Positions 34,096-46,122 of a DNA stretch of 64,000 nucleotides are shown piece by piece. Every line of letters starts with the position of its first letter. The first letter of the stretch is position 1. A program made the translations under genes and the position numbers. The stretch comes from Myoxocephalus aenaeus (Eukaryota > Chordata > Actinopteri > Perciformes > Cottidae). The stretch is taken from the NCBI GenBank assembly GCA_038501785.1, contig JBAMJR010000042.1, forward strand, positions 1,833,501 through 1,897,500, read 5' to 3'. The notes beneath the pieces were generated by a model. That model was given only the letters and a program-made list of their open reading frames with translations, did not search any database and was not told the DNA's origin.

Positions 34096-37000
34096 ACAAA
34101 CTTTGGTTCAAGGGAACAGTCGAATAGGAAGAGGTCAAAGTTATCAACCAGATTCATTTCAGACACCAAGGACATGTAAACACCTAGAAAGCTTGTTTGC
34201 GCTCAACACTGATGGTGCATAACCAGGCCCAAGGAAGGCTTATGCCGCAAATCATTCAACACAACCAGCCTCATGAATGAGAAAACAAGGTCTGAATTTC
34301 ACTCTGTGGATCTAAGGCAGCGGAAGAGAGAAATGTTCATTTAATGATGCCTTGAAGGTGTTTAATGTCACACATCTGCCCCCAGCCTGTGCTATAACAG
34401 TGACACGTGTAGGTGACAAACATAGTTTCACTGCAATTCATAATAAATTTAGACGACACACACCTGTTGCTGAGCTCCATGAAATACCAATAACGGAGCT
34501 GCTGCGTCCTGTTTTTAATCTAGTTTAACTGGCGGGAGTTGTTTATAATACTGGCTGCTGAATATACATATCCAATTTATTTCTCATTTGGAAAAAGTTC
34601 CGTGGCTGTTTTATGTCAAAATCATACCATCCTGCTGCCTTTTTCTTTTTTGTGTGGTACTTTTCACCTTAATGTTACGGATGACAGAATAGAGTCTGAC
34701 TGAAAGGTGGAGTTATGGGGTGTGACATGTAACAAAGATCTCAAGGTCTGAATCAAACTCTGGACTTTGCAGTTATAAAGCATGTGTTGTCACCATTTGT
34801 CTCCCAAGGTATCCACCATCCTACTCTCCAATGACCGCTCTGTTGAATGCTCAAAAATCCTGGGAGGTGATGCAGGAAAATAAGGTCCAGGGTCCAAAGA
34901 AGTTATGATAAAATAATAAAAATTATATTTAATAAAAAGTGATAGACAGACAGCTTATGCTTTCGATCGAGCTCCTCTTTCTCCACCAGCGAACTCCAGG
35001 GGCACGCAGGACCGAGTCGCTTGCTCGCAGCCGGAAGAAGAGAACGCTCCTCCCTCATACAGTTAACTTTATCTCATTCATGGAGCCTAGAGCCCTCCCT
35101 CTCATTAACAGTCAGGCGTACACACCTCCGGTTGCTGCTTTAACTCGCTATTGGCCCGCAACTAAAGTGACGGAGCCCCGTCCACTTCTTCTTCTTCTTC
35201 TTCTTCTGCTGACCGGTAGAGTCTCAAACGTCAATCTTCAGCTCCGCCACCTCAGGCGAACAAGAGAACTACACTTCCGTCTCAAAACAGTCCACCGGCA
35301 TCCACATGCACTTATGCAAACGTTGTTTTAAAATCCATTCACACATTAATCATTAATAAAACAGTGACCTTCATATGCATACAATTACACATTCTTCATA
35401 ATAATATCCCTTATTAATTATCATATTCCATGCATTGTGATGTACACAAACAATTCTTTCTTACACTGTGTAAAGTCCAAATGTGAGCTCTAAAAAAACC
35501 TTCAGCTCCCAGGAGCATGTATGGTGGGTGAACATCCAGTGAAGGGACATACTGGGACTAAAATTAAAATGGAGAGGCCTTTCATGTGAGCAGCCAGAGG
35601 GCAGGAGCTGAACCTTTTTTGTAATTTCAAGACTAAAGCACAGTTTCCATGGTATAAAGAGAAACTGATGATGCTGGAGACCTTCAAAGCCCTTTGGGGT
35701 GTCGTGCTAACACCTTCCTTCGTATAAGCAAAATATTTAAAGAATTGGATTGGCCAAGTCTGACAGGTAGCATGAAGCTCATTGCTGTCTGCGGCCAGCG
35801 TGGATGTCAAGTTCCTAGCTGTTTTGTTCAACTCTTGCCCAACTTGAAATGGCCTGGTACATGAAACCCAAAGGACGCACGGGACAACTCTTTCGATACA
35901 GCTCATTATTTATTTTTTCCTTATTTGTTAGTGCTTGACTGGTTGATCAAGGTTGAAAACCTTCAAAACACAAACAGCAAAAGTTATAAAAAAAATGTAA
36001 ATAAACAATCAAATATTAATTGTTAGTACCAGTGGCTTCTTTGGTTGCACCATGAGTTGAATCCTTGCCTGTCTCTGCTGAAATGTTCGCTGAGAGAGAG
36101 ACCTTCCATTCGCAGGTCTTCCAACTTAAAGTAATGAGCAGCCTGCACTGGCCTGCTGGTGGTGCTTTATGGGACTTGCAGTTTTTTAGGCATAGTCAAG
36201 TGAGCTGATGAGGAACTGAAATGAACTGGGAAAAATGGCAAAATTGGAGAGTTCCACCAATTTGTCTCACAGTGGGCCACACCACTGCTGAGGACCGAAC
36301 GGTAACTACTGGCATAAGAAACCCCAAAAATACAAGCTCTACGACCACCAGCTGTTTCGAGCCGTTTAAAAATGCAATTGATTTAGAGACTAGACCTTCA
36401 AAATATGGTCTTAAGTACAACAACTGCCATATAGTTTCATGAAGTTGGGTCTAAGAACTCAAGGCCTCTGTACTACTCGTGTGGTTCCACCACTTCTCGT
36501 AGAAATGAAGGAGAGGCAGTGTCTCTGCTAAGCTTGCCACACTCAGTCTGGTTGTACCCTTAGTTTCCTTTGCCCCGGGCAAACAGTTTAACACTTTGGA
36601 CGTACCCCCACCCAAAACCTGGGGGTAAGTAATCTCCACTCCAGAGCTGGGTTGTTCAATGACATCCCAACAAGTTATGTGCTTGCTTGCAGGTAACAAG
36701 GTGACGCTACGTATATGCTTGCTGTCGCCTTGGGTCAAGGTCAGCCCGGGGATAACGAATCCAGATGTGAAAAGCTAATCAAGGCTGATACTTTCTCTTC
36801 TTTGTACAGCGCGCTTACCCAAGCTGAGCTCTCAGCATGAATACATTTTCCCACATTACTGGACTGCTAAACATACAGGATATGGTGATTTTGCCTCTTT
36901 TAGTGTTATTGTTAAGCACTTAAGTGCAAAGAGCCTATAAAAATGGACGGACCACAGCAATCCAACTGACATAGTGTGTGGTATTAAAAGATAATGAGCG

Positions 37001-38093
37001 TTGGGTTAGCATTAGCAATGAAAAAAAAAGGGATTGTAAGGAGGCATTAGTAAAAAAAAAATCAGCTGCTAACCACGTAAATGTATTTAGCCAGATAAGA
37101 AAGACATTTATACCTCTATAATCCCCAGAGAATTCAGTGTTTTGCTCTCTGTTGTGCATAACTTGATCATCAGAAATGCCTATTATTTTATAACAGAGAC
37201 GCTTCGCATTAATGTACAATGCAAGAAAATCCATGTTAATGCAATAATGTATCATTTGTTCACTTAAATTTGAAGAAGGCATTTTTCTATGTTGATACTG
37301 TTTACAGAGGGGCTTAATAACCTAATTTTTAAGCAAATTAACCCATGGAAGATTGTGTTTACCAGCTATCAACTTCGGCAACCATCAGCGCAACTGTTGT
37401 GCAGCACCCAGTCCTGACTCTGGTTTACCACTGACAACCATACTATTATACTGCAACAGAAATGATTGTAGATGATCTCCTCAATCTCTATGAAAAGGAT
37501 GAATGTATTTATATAGCACAATTTAGTCAAAAGGCATAGACTCACTGTACTTCGAAATGAAAAATTAGGCACATATACATGTAAAACAATGAAATAAAAG
37601 CTTTTAAAAACATACAAGATGGTATTACAATAAAAAGGGAACAAGAGAATGTGTAACAACGTTTCAAAAGACGTTAAGTCTGCTTTTAAAAGAAGACAGT
37701 TGTAGCCAACCTTAGTTCATGTGCTCAGAGAATTCCATAGTAAGACGGCACCATTAGATGATTGATAACTTTTTCTAAGCATAGTGATAAGACGTTAAAT
37801 TGATGATCTGTCTGGTGGACATTCAGTGAGCAGGTCAACGAGCACCCTACTGCTGCAGCACAGTGTGTAGTTCACTGCACTGAATATGAACGTGTTTGAC
37901 AGAGTGTTGTCAACACGGCACTGAGTGAGAGCAGAGCGGTCACACCCACCAGCAAAGGAAACCACGATTTTATTGATCATATTGGAAATTGTATATTTAA
38001 AGATAAGGCAAATTGCTTTCTTCTTCTCCTTTCTTTCTTCTATCTTTTCTTGAATTGCTGAATAGAACTGGAGGGAACGTTGTGTATAAGGAC
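34096..38093. other. Unassigned DNA with (CTT)n
   Basis: Holds a CTT microsatellite at 35,184-35,207. An ORF of 130 codons overlaps it (34,939-35,331), and its Leu-rich run is the microsatellite itself. Around 36,000-36,780 base composition is more even, but I recognise no domain. Confidence 0.5.
35184..35207. repeat. (CTT)n microsatellite
   Basis: Eight CTT units. Confidence 0.9.
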
Positions 38094-39240
38094 CAGAGGT
38101 GTCAAAAGTATTCACATTCATTACTCAAGTAGAAGTATAGATACTAGGGTTTAAAAATACGTATCAACTCAAGCTTTTTACTTCAGTAAAAGTGTAAAAG
38201 TACTGGTTTCAAAACTACTTAAAAGTATAAAAGTAAAAGTAATGTAAGGGGACACCGACACTTAAAGCTGTGGTTCTCAAACTTTTTCTGTAAATAACAT
38301 AATTTTGTGACTCTTCTGTGCTTTTATAAATAACAGAATAAAGACAATTGCAATCACTTTCAAGTAAATCAGATCGCTCCATCAGACAATGTTTTGTGTA
38401 AGTTCTATCTGTGCAAAAAAATAAATAATATTTAGTTACTACTAAATAGCTCATTGTGGAAAACAATAAGCTTTTAATGTTTGTTGCCAAACAAAACAGA
38501 ATGAGTGAGATGTGTGAGCATCAGGTTGTGTCAGTATTAGTGGAGCAGTGAGCTGCTTTCCTCTACACATCTTTTATAAACGGGGTTGTAGATTTGATAC
38601 GGCCTCTCTCAATTCATGCTCAATATTGAGCTTAGATCTGTTTTTTTATTTTGAGAAACGCAACAGCAGGAAAAGACGAGCTCACGGAGACTTCTGGCAA
38701 AACGCCAAAAAAATCGCGTCGAGTCGCGCATGCGCAAACGTAACCTGTTAACGGCGTACCGTAACCATTTACCCGAAAGTACAGGCATTTCTCCATGTAT
38801 TTATTAATGACTGAGTTTTATATCCGTGTACTTTGTACTTCTGTAATATGTGAAGCCAGCAGCTCATTGTTGGTAGAAGACACGAGCACTTTGTCTCCTT
38901 CACCTGAGCAGGAGAGCTGCTGCGGGTTCAGAGAGCTGCTCCGGTGCGAGGAGAACTCCGGTTGCTCCTCACATGAGAGCTGCTGTTGCATCTTCACTCT
39001 CTGTCCGCTGGTGTGTGTGCTCAGTGCTCACCTGTGTGCGCGCGCACGTATCTGTGCACAACGGGGCGGAGAGGTTTTTTTGTGTGTGTTTTTGAACGAT
39101 GACAAGCCGGAATGAAAACAAACCAAAATGAAATAGTAACGAGGCTATTTTTAAAATGTAGGGAGTAGAAAGTACAGATATTTGCGTGAAAATTTAAGGA
39201 GTAGAAGTAAAAAGTCGTCTGAAAAATAAATACTCAAGAA
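38094..39240 (+). mobile_element. hAT-like non-autonomous element, right end decayed
   Basis: Starts CAGAGGTGTCAAAAGTATTC and continues 'ttactcaagtagaagtatag', a terminus I know from a teleost hAT-type repeat. The far side has the family's 'aaagtacagatatttgcgtg' and 'ggagtagaagtaaaaagtc' but stops before an inverted terminus, so the right end is lost or diverged. The interior has a CpG-rich part (38,700-39,070) without a recognisable ORF. Confidence 0.55.
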
Positions 39241-39387
39241 TCACCTCATTGAACTGGCTTAAAAACCTGAGTTGGAGTACGGAAAACTTATACAATTAAG
39301 TTGTAATTGTATAAATCATCATGATAAGTTGAAGTAAATGACAGAAAGACGTTACCATGACTTATTGTTCAAATCCTTTTTTACAGT

Positions 39388-39560
39388 GTATCTCTCTGCA
39401 GTTGTTTAGTATTTTTATTTAGTTTTGTATCTCTCTGTAGTTGTTTAGTATTTATTTGTAGTTTAGTATCTCTGTAGTTGTTTAGTATTTATTTGTAGTT
39501 GTGTATCTCTTTGTAGTTGTTTTGTGACTCGGTTTGGTTGTTTTGTGTCTTTCTATAGAA
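39388..39560. repeat. Minisatellite (~33-bp imperfect units)
   Basis: Four to five imperfect units of 'gtatctctctgtagttgttt' plus 'agtatttatttgta', with increasing divergence towards the right. Confidence 0.85.
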
Positions 39561-42500
39561 GTTGATCATCTGTATTCTGTGTTGAAATACATCAGCTTAA
39601 ACTGATTACACAAACAGTTTTCCAAAGTAGGTCATTGGTGTGCTTCGTGTAGATCAGTTGAGTTAAAAACACTTTTATTTTTATTTTTTTGTAGCTTTGA
39701 TGTGTCTGCATGCAAATGTCTGTGTGTGTGCTCACCTTCTTGTCTGATGATACCAGCCAGAAAAAAAATAGTTTCTCCTGCTAGCATGAAAGGACATTGG
39801 CACATTCATTTCCTTTTATTTGAGTTCAGAGAGGATAGGGTAAGTGAAGGGAAATGAGTTGGAAATACAACCCTATTTGGAATGAAGTGAATTATATTAA
39901 ACTGTGAGTAGTCAGGTAAAGGTGATACATTCTAACAGATGAAATAATTTCAGCACAGAATATTCCATTGTGGAGTGAATAACTGCATCATATCCACAGT
40001 GGATATCCCATCTGATCTGTTTGCAACCCTCTTGATATTTGCCCTCGGATATGATGAACTGAATAGTGGCTTCTAATTTATATTTCCTTCCACCTCCCAC
40101 GTGTGGAACAGGATTTGCATTGCAGTGCCACTGGAAGAAGCCAACACTACCACATCCTGCATGTAGTGTCGTTAAAATCAAGAGCATGCGAACACCCACA
40201 GGCTGCGTCTTCAGCCTTGTTGATTTTGCCTGAGGTTCATCGGGAAAGGGAAAGGTATCTGCTTTTTCATGCGCACAATTTAAATCCCTCCAATATAACC
40301 TGGATTTCTTTCTCATTTCGGTCCCACAGGAGTCATCTCTGTATTGATTTACAACCACGGTTTAGGAATAAATTAGCAGTCTGCTGTTGGTCATGATTTA
40401 AACACGGGGTCATTGATTTCAGGTGGTCTGCAGCATGCAGCGCTCGTTCAGTGTACGGCGTGCGTCGGGTCACCGGCTTCGCTGAGTGTAGGAGGACGAG
40501 AGCGTGGGACAGATATGCCAAGTCTCTGACCGGGGAAATGAGCCATCGTACAGAGAGAGCGGTATAAATGGACCGCCAGCTTTGGGGGAGCATTGATTAC
40601 GGCAATTTGGGTCACAGAGGTGAACGATAAAAAAATAAAGATTGGGAAGTAGCAACATGTAGATTGTGGTGGACTTGCGGTTGTAATGACGATATTACAT
40701 TATTCAAGAAATAGTCTACAATTTTGAATTGTAACCCTGAGAGGATGAGTGTAATGCCCATGCTATTTCGATACATCCAAAGTGAGACATCCATTCAAAT
40801 GTTCCAAAAGCTAACTCGTGTTGTCATGGTTTTACGCTGCCGTTTCAGCTAATGTTTCATCTCCCTTTCACCGAGGGGATTATACTACAAAAGCAGGAAA
40901 TGTCCCAGGAAGGTGAAAGCCTTGATCTGTCGCTCGGACAAAACCTGCAGCAAATCAAGGAATAAGACTCAACCGCGTGAATAGATTTTCCAATCTGTGA
41001 AAGCATAACACAAAGGTTATATTTTCATGAATTAAAAAAAGTGAAGCTATGTAGGGCTGTGCAGAATGTCATTTATGTTCTTACATGTACATTCAAAGCT
41101 TCTCTTGTGGTTTATGAAAGAAGTCTGTCTGTCATATTTTTTGACCTCATCACCCAAAATGAAAAGGAAAAAAAGATGGATTTTTTATTATAATGGTTAT
41201 ATAAATGGAACTTATGGTGGCGTTAGATGACTACCCCGTTAATACTGGAACCTCACTTTGTGTGCACCAAGCAGGCTTTTGTTGTTTTAAAAAAGGCTAA
41301 AAAGCAACTAAATGTAGATTGAAGCAGAATATTTTGTTAGATGAAAACGTGAATTTTGCAGCCACCACTGGAATCTGATTCTATAAAAAAGAAATACCAA
41401 TAGTATAAGTTTAGCGTGATTTGTATCTGCAACTGTGCAGAAATACCGGATTCTGTAAAAAATAAAAAACAAACTGGAAATTCAAATCAGACATGGAGAA
41501 AGTAATTATATAAAATGTGTATATAAATATTGTGTCCAAAACAATTGAGCTTTTTCTATCTGCTCATGTTGGTTTACTGTACTGGTAGATGATGGTGGCT
41601 TCACATGCCACAATGCTTGCTGTTAGTCGATGTGTCGATAATTCCATTGGGGGAATGGGCGCGGAAATGACGAGACAAGAAAATAAATCATGCAATTCAT
41701 CCATTCACTCATTTACTCCCACTACTAATAATAATTATAAACTTAAAGTGCCGACCATTTCCGCAACTGAATTGGAGCCCGCCGGACTACTCACTGTTAT
41801 GTTAGTAAAACTGGCGAGTATTTTGACGGCAGCAGCAGCAGCTGACAAATGGTTCAAATTACCCCACACATCAGAATATGTTCTCGTCTGTTTTTTTATC
41901 TAGACAAGGTAATTATAACAAATGAAGTCCGGGCAGTGTCAGGTTATTTGCTATTCTTCCACATATGGAGAACAATTAATCCCTAGTGAAAGGCCTAATT
42001 CGAAGACAAACGACCAGACTTTACTTCCCTGTACAAATAACGCTAATCTTTGCGAAAGAATTAATGCCATGCAATGAGCTGCTGACTGCAGGATATTTAT
42101 CTCTGCAGCACAACGTCGAACATGATTTGATATCGCTCTTTACTTCACACTATTGTTTCAAATAAAATGTGATCTCATCTGACAGTGAACAAACAGGCTG
42201 ACAAAATACCCATATCACACTAATATAAGAGATCTATTCTGTCAGTGGAGATCATGAAAATCTGGTTACATGCGAATAACGTCAGCTGTCCGTTGTGTTA
42301 TTGGAGCAATACACTCCACTGTAATTGATATTGATCAAGAAATCCACACATTTTATAGGATTTTAACACTCAATTCAATGAGAGCATAGTTGTTTAAGAA
42401 CTTTAGATGTATTGGTTTATTGACCCAATACGATGTTAGTATGCAGTATGTTCCTGTTGTAAACATGAATGTATCAGCCATTACAGACTGAAATGGACTC

Positions 42501-43326
42501 AGAAGATTAAGTAGACAGAGTATTGATTTTTTATATCACATAACTGCACCACAAGGCTTCTGCCATTGTAGCTCCATGGTGAGGGAAAAACTAAACAAAA
42601 CCACAGACTTCCTACTTGACATTTCTTCTTTGGTTAACATTCTCATCCACCTTTTGACGGACAGTAAAACATGTGTTTTAAAGAAAGAAAGAAACTTGAG
42701 ACGTCGGCTCTCCGGAGGAGGGGATCACAATGTCCTTGTTTTCCACCCAAGATGTCAGAAACATAATGGAACATCCATCAGGACTCCACCTGGTCATTTG
42801 GGCTCAATTCACGCTGCTGCGGCTCCCTCTCGTCTGTCAAAGTGTCCTCCTCTCACAACTCCCCGTCATGGTCGGACATGTTGGGGCTTCTTTCGAAAAC
42901 AAGTTGCGCCTTTGAAGAATTTGACAAGGCTTAGCTTTTTACGTCTTTCATCCTTGCCAGTGAGCTGCAGAGTAGTTCAAAAGATCTTGGGATTATTGAA
43001 ATAACATTCTGCTCTAATTACCGAGATCCCTTCCATGAAATTTAAACTATCCAGACAATTCCCTCAAAAAGGGATGGTGACGGTCCAACACCACAATGTT
43101 GGAATGAAAGAAAAATATGTGCATGCATATACAAGTTTGATTAATCTTACTTGAGGAATGTTCTTAATTTGACTGCAGGACCATTTGTGCTTACAGCCAG
43201 TGTGCAGCCGAGTTCTCCACTGACTTTTCTTTCTATTGCCGCCCTTAAAGTTAGTGTTCCGTCTGCGTGAACACATTTAGACATAGCGATTACAATGTAC
43301 GAGCCATTTTGCCTTGTTTTGGTGTA
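39561..43326. other. Unassigned AT-rich DNA
   Basis: Short ORFs on both strands (60-148 codons) overlap each other. I recognise no domain or repeat family. Confidence 0.5.
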
Positions 43327-43661
43327 TGTTGGACCTCCCACCACTAGGTGGCGTAAGGCCGATTTCAACGGAGTCGGCCCTATATAAATAGGAGTGGCAC
43401 TATGAGCAGGTGTTGCTCGTTTGTGGAAGCAAACTGTTTTTTGATCGTTTTCTGACAGTATTGGAACACGGTAAGGAACATGTTTATGGTTTATTTTATG
43501 ATTTGAACATACTTCTGCCGATGAGATTATGATTTACATTTTGCAAGAATAAATATGGACATTACACCTGGACAGTGTCATTAATGAAACACGTCAGGAA
43601 TAATAACCAAGTGAGCAGCCAAGTAGTGCCTTAGGGTTGAATAGGCAACGTGGGCACTACA
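43327..43661 (+). repeat. Putative BEL/Pao-like 5' LTR
   Basis: Starts TGTTGGACCTCCCACCA and ends ...GGGCACTACA. It contains a TATA-like TATATAAAT (43,381-43,389) and AATAAA (43,548-43,553) in the order expected of U3-R-U5. I have no second copy to confirm the limits and see no clear primer site after it. Confidence 0.45.
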
Positions 43662-44082
43662 CTCAAGTCAAAAAACTAAGCTTAATTGGAAGGCAGTGGA
43701 GACTGAAGTCAAACAAGTGAGCTTCAGTGGCAAGCACATGGAGCTCCGTTTGTGGAACAGCTGAGAGACCGCTGGTCGCGTCGGAGGAGTAAACAGCGGA
43801 TCGACGTCACGTGCTTCGGGAGAGGGTCGGCTTTGCTGGATGCTACCGCAGGACGATTGGACATCGCGAGCGGCAGGAGCGGCGCTGAAGCTATGGTGTG
43901 TGCGGCAGCGGCGGCGTTGGAGCGGCGTCGGAGCGAGCGGCAGGAGATGGCGCTGAAGTTACGGCGTGGAGCAGAGGCGCGGCGGTACGTCGGGAGCGGC
44001 GCTACATGGCAGAGGTGCGCCGGAGCTGTGTTGGAGCTGCGCCGGCGGTGCAGTACGGCAGAGGTGAGCAGGTGGTGACTGT

Positions 44083-44941
44083 ATGAGCCAGAGCGAACAC
44101 TCACAACTGACTTTTGCATCACGAACAATGGAAGGAGATGTAGCAGAGACTGAGCCTCAGGTTGATGCAAGTAAAATGGACCTCTCTGTGAAAAAACGGA
44201 CTGTTAAATTAACAGAAAAAGGAAAAGATTATGAATCTGCAAAAAGAAAGAAAGACAATGTTTCAAAGAGCATATGGTCGTAGAGAGATACTTTTGGGTT
44301 TGATGGTTGATAAAAGCTATGTCAAAGAGGTAAAAGGTACATTTGAACAATTCAATATTTCCTGTGGTGAAGCAAGGGTTAAACATGACTCTCTTCAGTG
44401 GGGATGTAAAAAAATGGTTGCATGACAATGAAAGTTTCCCCAACACTGAAAGTGGAGATGTCCACAATGAGGGGGTAAATGTGGAGCCTCACGACAGCAT
44501 TTCAAATGTCCTATCCTATGCTTCCAGCAAACGCTCAGGTCGAACAAGTAACTTGTCGAAAAGCAGCAGGTCTACAACATCGGCCACACGGCTTGCTGCA
44601 GAGGCAGAACAAGCTGCGCTCATGACGCGTGCTGCAGCGCTACATAAGATACATGCTTTGGAGGAGCAACTAAGAGAGCAACAGAGGAGGCAAGAGGAGC
44701 AACTAAGGGAGCAAGAGGAACAATTAAGGAGGAAATTAAGAAGGCAGGAGGAGCAACTAAGGAAGGAAAAGGAGCAGCTCGAAATGGACACTGAAGTAGC
44801 AACAGTCACAGCAAAACTAGCAGTGTTGAACGCCTCAAACCACCATGACAATGTTTCAAATGCACATTCAGATGGAATGGAATCCTATTTAAAAAAAGGA
44901 ACAGCACTCAATCCTCATGCTGAACAATACAAGCCACAGCA
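44083..44941 (+). pseudogene. BEL/Pao-like gag N-terminal region (broken)
   Basis: Pieces in three frames run in order: 44,083-44,283 (with 'KKRTVKLTEKGKDYESAKRK', typical R/K-L-T-E-K-G start), 44,231-44,425 (with 'LLGLMVDKSYVKEVKGTFEQ'), and 44,343-44,941 (Ser-rich run, then 'SATRLAAEAEQAALMTRAAA' and a long E/Q/R-rich coiled coil of 'LREQEEQLRRKLRRQEEQL' type). This layout is that of fish BEL/Pao gag proteins. Two frameshifts break it, and the ORF's last ~12 residues are foreign (Gypsy-C side). A truncated end before the capsid leaves no working product. Confidence 0.65.
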
Positions 44942-44965
44942 AGTATCCTGCCGACAACGCCAGAA
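44942..44965 (-). other. Extra primer-site-like sequence outside the 3' LTR
   Basis: The 24 bp immediately outside the 3' LTR ('agtatcctgccgacaacg' and 'ccagaa') match, with one mismatch, the primer-site region just inside the 5' LTR (50,736-50,759). A normal provirus has this sequence only once, next to the 5' LTR. Confidence 0.85.
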
Positions 44966-45581
44966 TGTGACGGGGTCTTAGGGGAAGGGGGAATGGAAGG
45001 GAACCAACAATGCCACTTGGGGACTTGCATCCCAAGAAATATCAGTTTAACAACCCTAAGAGTCAGTTTTTAGGATTCGTTAAGGACACACAGATTCATT
45101 ACTGATATTGGGCCAGAGACGTGTTTTATAAAATTAACCAGAAGTTTATTTCAGGAATTAAAAGAATATATATTTTACAGCAAAAGCCAAACCATGCAAA
45201 AACAGAACAGCAAATCAAACTTAACAAAACAGATAAAATGGATGAAGCAAAACAAACAAAGCAAAACAAACTAAAGCAAAACAAAAGACAAAATGGAGGA
45301 AGCAAAACAATCTAAAGCCAAACAAAACAGAGCAAAACAAAACAGCAGCAGGTGAACCTACAAATGATAAACAAAAGATTAAAAGGGTAACACCATGCAA
45401 TTTACAATTTAAGATTCAAATTACTTACAATAAATGAATATAAACTCACCGCGAGCCACCACAGGACCAAGAGGGAATGAGGCCATGCCAACAGGTGCCT
45501 TTTATAGTGGCACTAATCGGGCTGGCTCCTCCCCAAAGGCTGCGTTCAAAAACCCTTCTCTGGGGAGCGTTCCCCACTACA
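44966..45581 (-). repeat. Gypsy-C 3' LTR (616 bp)
   Basis: Minus-strand boundaries are TGTAGTGGGGAACG ... CCCCGTCACA. It carries a TATA box (45,498-45,506) and AATAAA (45,145-45,150) in correct order, and is preceded inward by a purine-rich TTAGGGGATAG. The inner 157 bp (44,966-45,122) match the 5' LTR. It preserves the uninterrupted CCCTAAGAGTC site where the other LTR has a MITE. Confidence 0.88.
45498..45506 (-). promoter_or_regulatory. TATA box of the Gypsy-C LTR
   Basis: TATAAAAGG on the minus strand, about 80 bp inside the LTR start. It is present only in the 3' LTR; the matching part of the 5' LTR is missing. Confidence 0.7.
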
Positions 45582-45583
45582 AT

Positions 45584-46122
45584 CTATCCCCTAACATTTG
45601 AATCGTCATCCCGACGATTGGACCTACTGCCAGGGCCTAAAAAGGACAGAAACACTAGGCACAGGTACCCTTGAGTTTGTAGCCCCCATTGACCTACTCC
45701 CGGCTGTCTGTGGTAGGTGATGGAGGTTAGGATGCCTCCCGGCATTGGTGCGTGTGGTCCTTCTGGATGGCTCCACGTTATCTGGAACAGCATCGACGGC
45801 ACCCGGTAGTCGATTTGTCTGGACATCGACTGGTGCAGCAGTCTGTCCAGGGACCAGCGCAAACCATTCACCATCTAACGACTCATCCATGGGAGGGGGT
45901 TCAGTCTCTTGGGGAGGCGCACTAGGACAGTTAACCACACCAACCAATTTACTTTTGATTAGTGAACGGTGGACATGTTTTACCTTCTGAGGGTCGTTCA
46001 TCAGGGCAATTGTGTACACCGACCCTCCAACTGCTGGGGCCTTCAGCACTTTGTAGTCCACCGAGCTCCAGATGTCTGCGATTTTATGACGTCCTCTGAA
46101 GCCAACATCCTAACTACCTAGA
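45584..46122 (-). pseudogene. Gypsy-C pol C-terminal tail
   Basis: The frame from 46,061 reads 'YKVLKAPAVGGSVYTIALMN' and HVHRSLIKSKLV, the segment after the integrase in this Gypsy group, then a Pro/Ser-rich tail. It is in a different frame from the integrase core. The tail ORF reaches close to the 3' LTR. Confidence 0.7.

Larger units (their letters stand above)
43327..44945 (+). mobile_element. BEL/Pao-like LTR element, 5' part only
   Basis: A putative 5' LTR (43,327-43,661), a GC-rich leader (about 43,740-44,080) and the beginning of a gag gene of BEL/Pao type are present. The element breaks at about 44,942, where Gypsy-C-related sequence starts. No protease, RT, integrase or 3' LTR of this element appears anywhere else in the window, including just beyond Gypsy-C. 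Confidence 0.6.

Noticed and set aside
34939..35331. 130-codon plus-strand ORF with a Leu run
   Set aside because: The Leu run is the CTT microsatellite; the rest has no recognisable domain. I considered a solo LTR here but found no matching boundaries.
39288..39314. Small inverted repeat TTATACAATTA / TAATTGTATAA
   Set aside because: AT-only 11-bp arms are common by chance in such AT-rich DNA, and the surroundings look like a decayed fish repeat.
43752..44078. 108-codon Arg/Ala-rich ORF
   Set aside because: It lies in the GC-rich leader before the BEL/Pao-like gag, and the same bases are also open in other frames.
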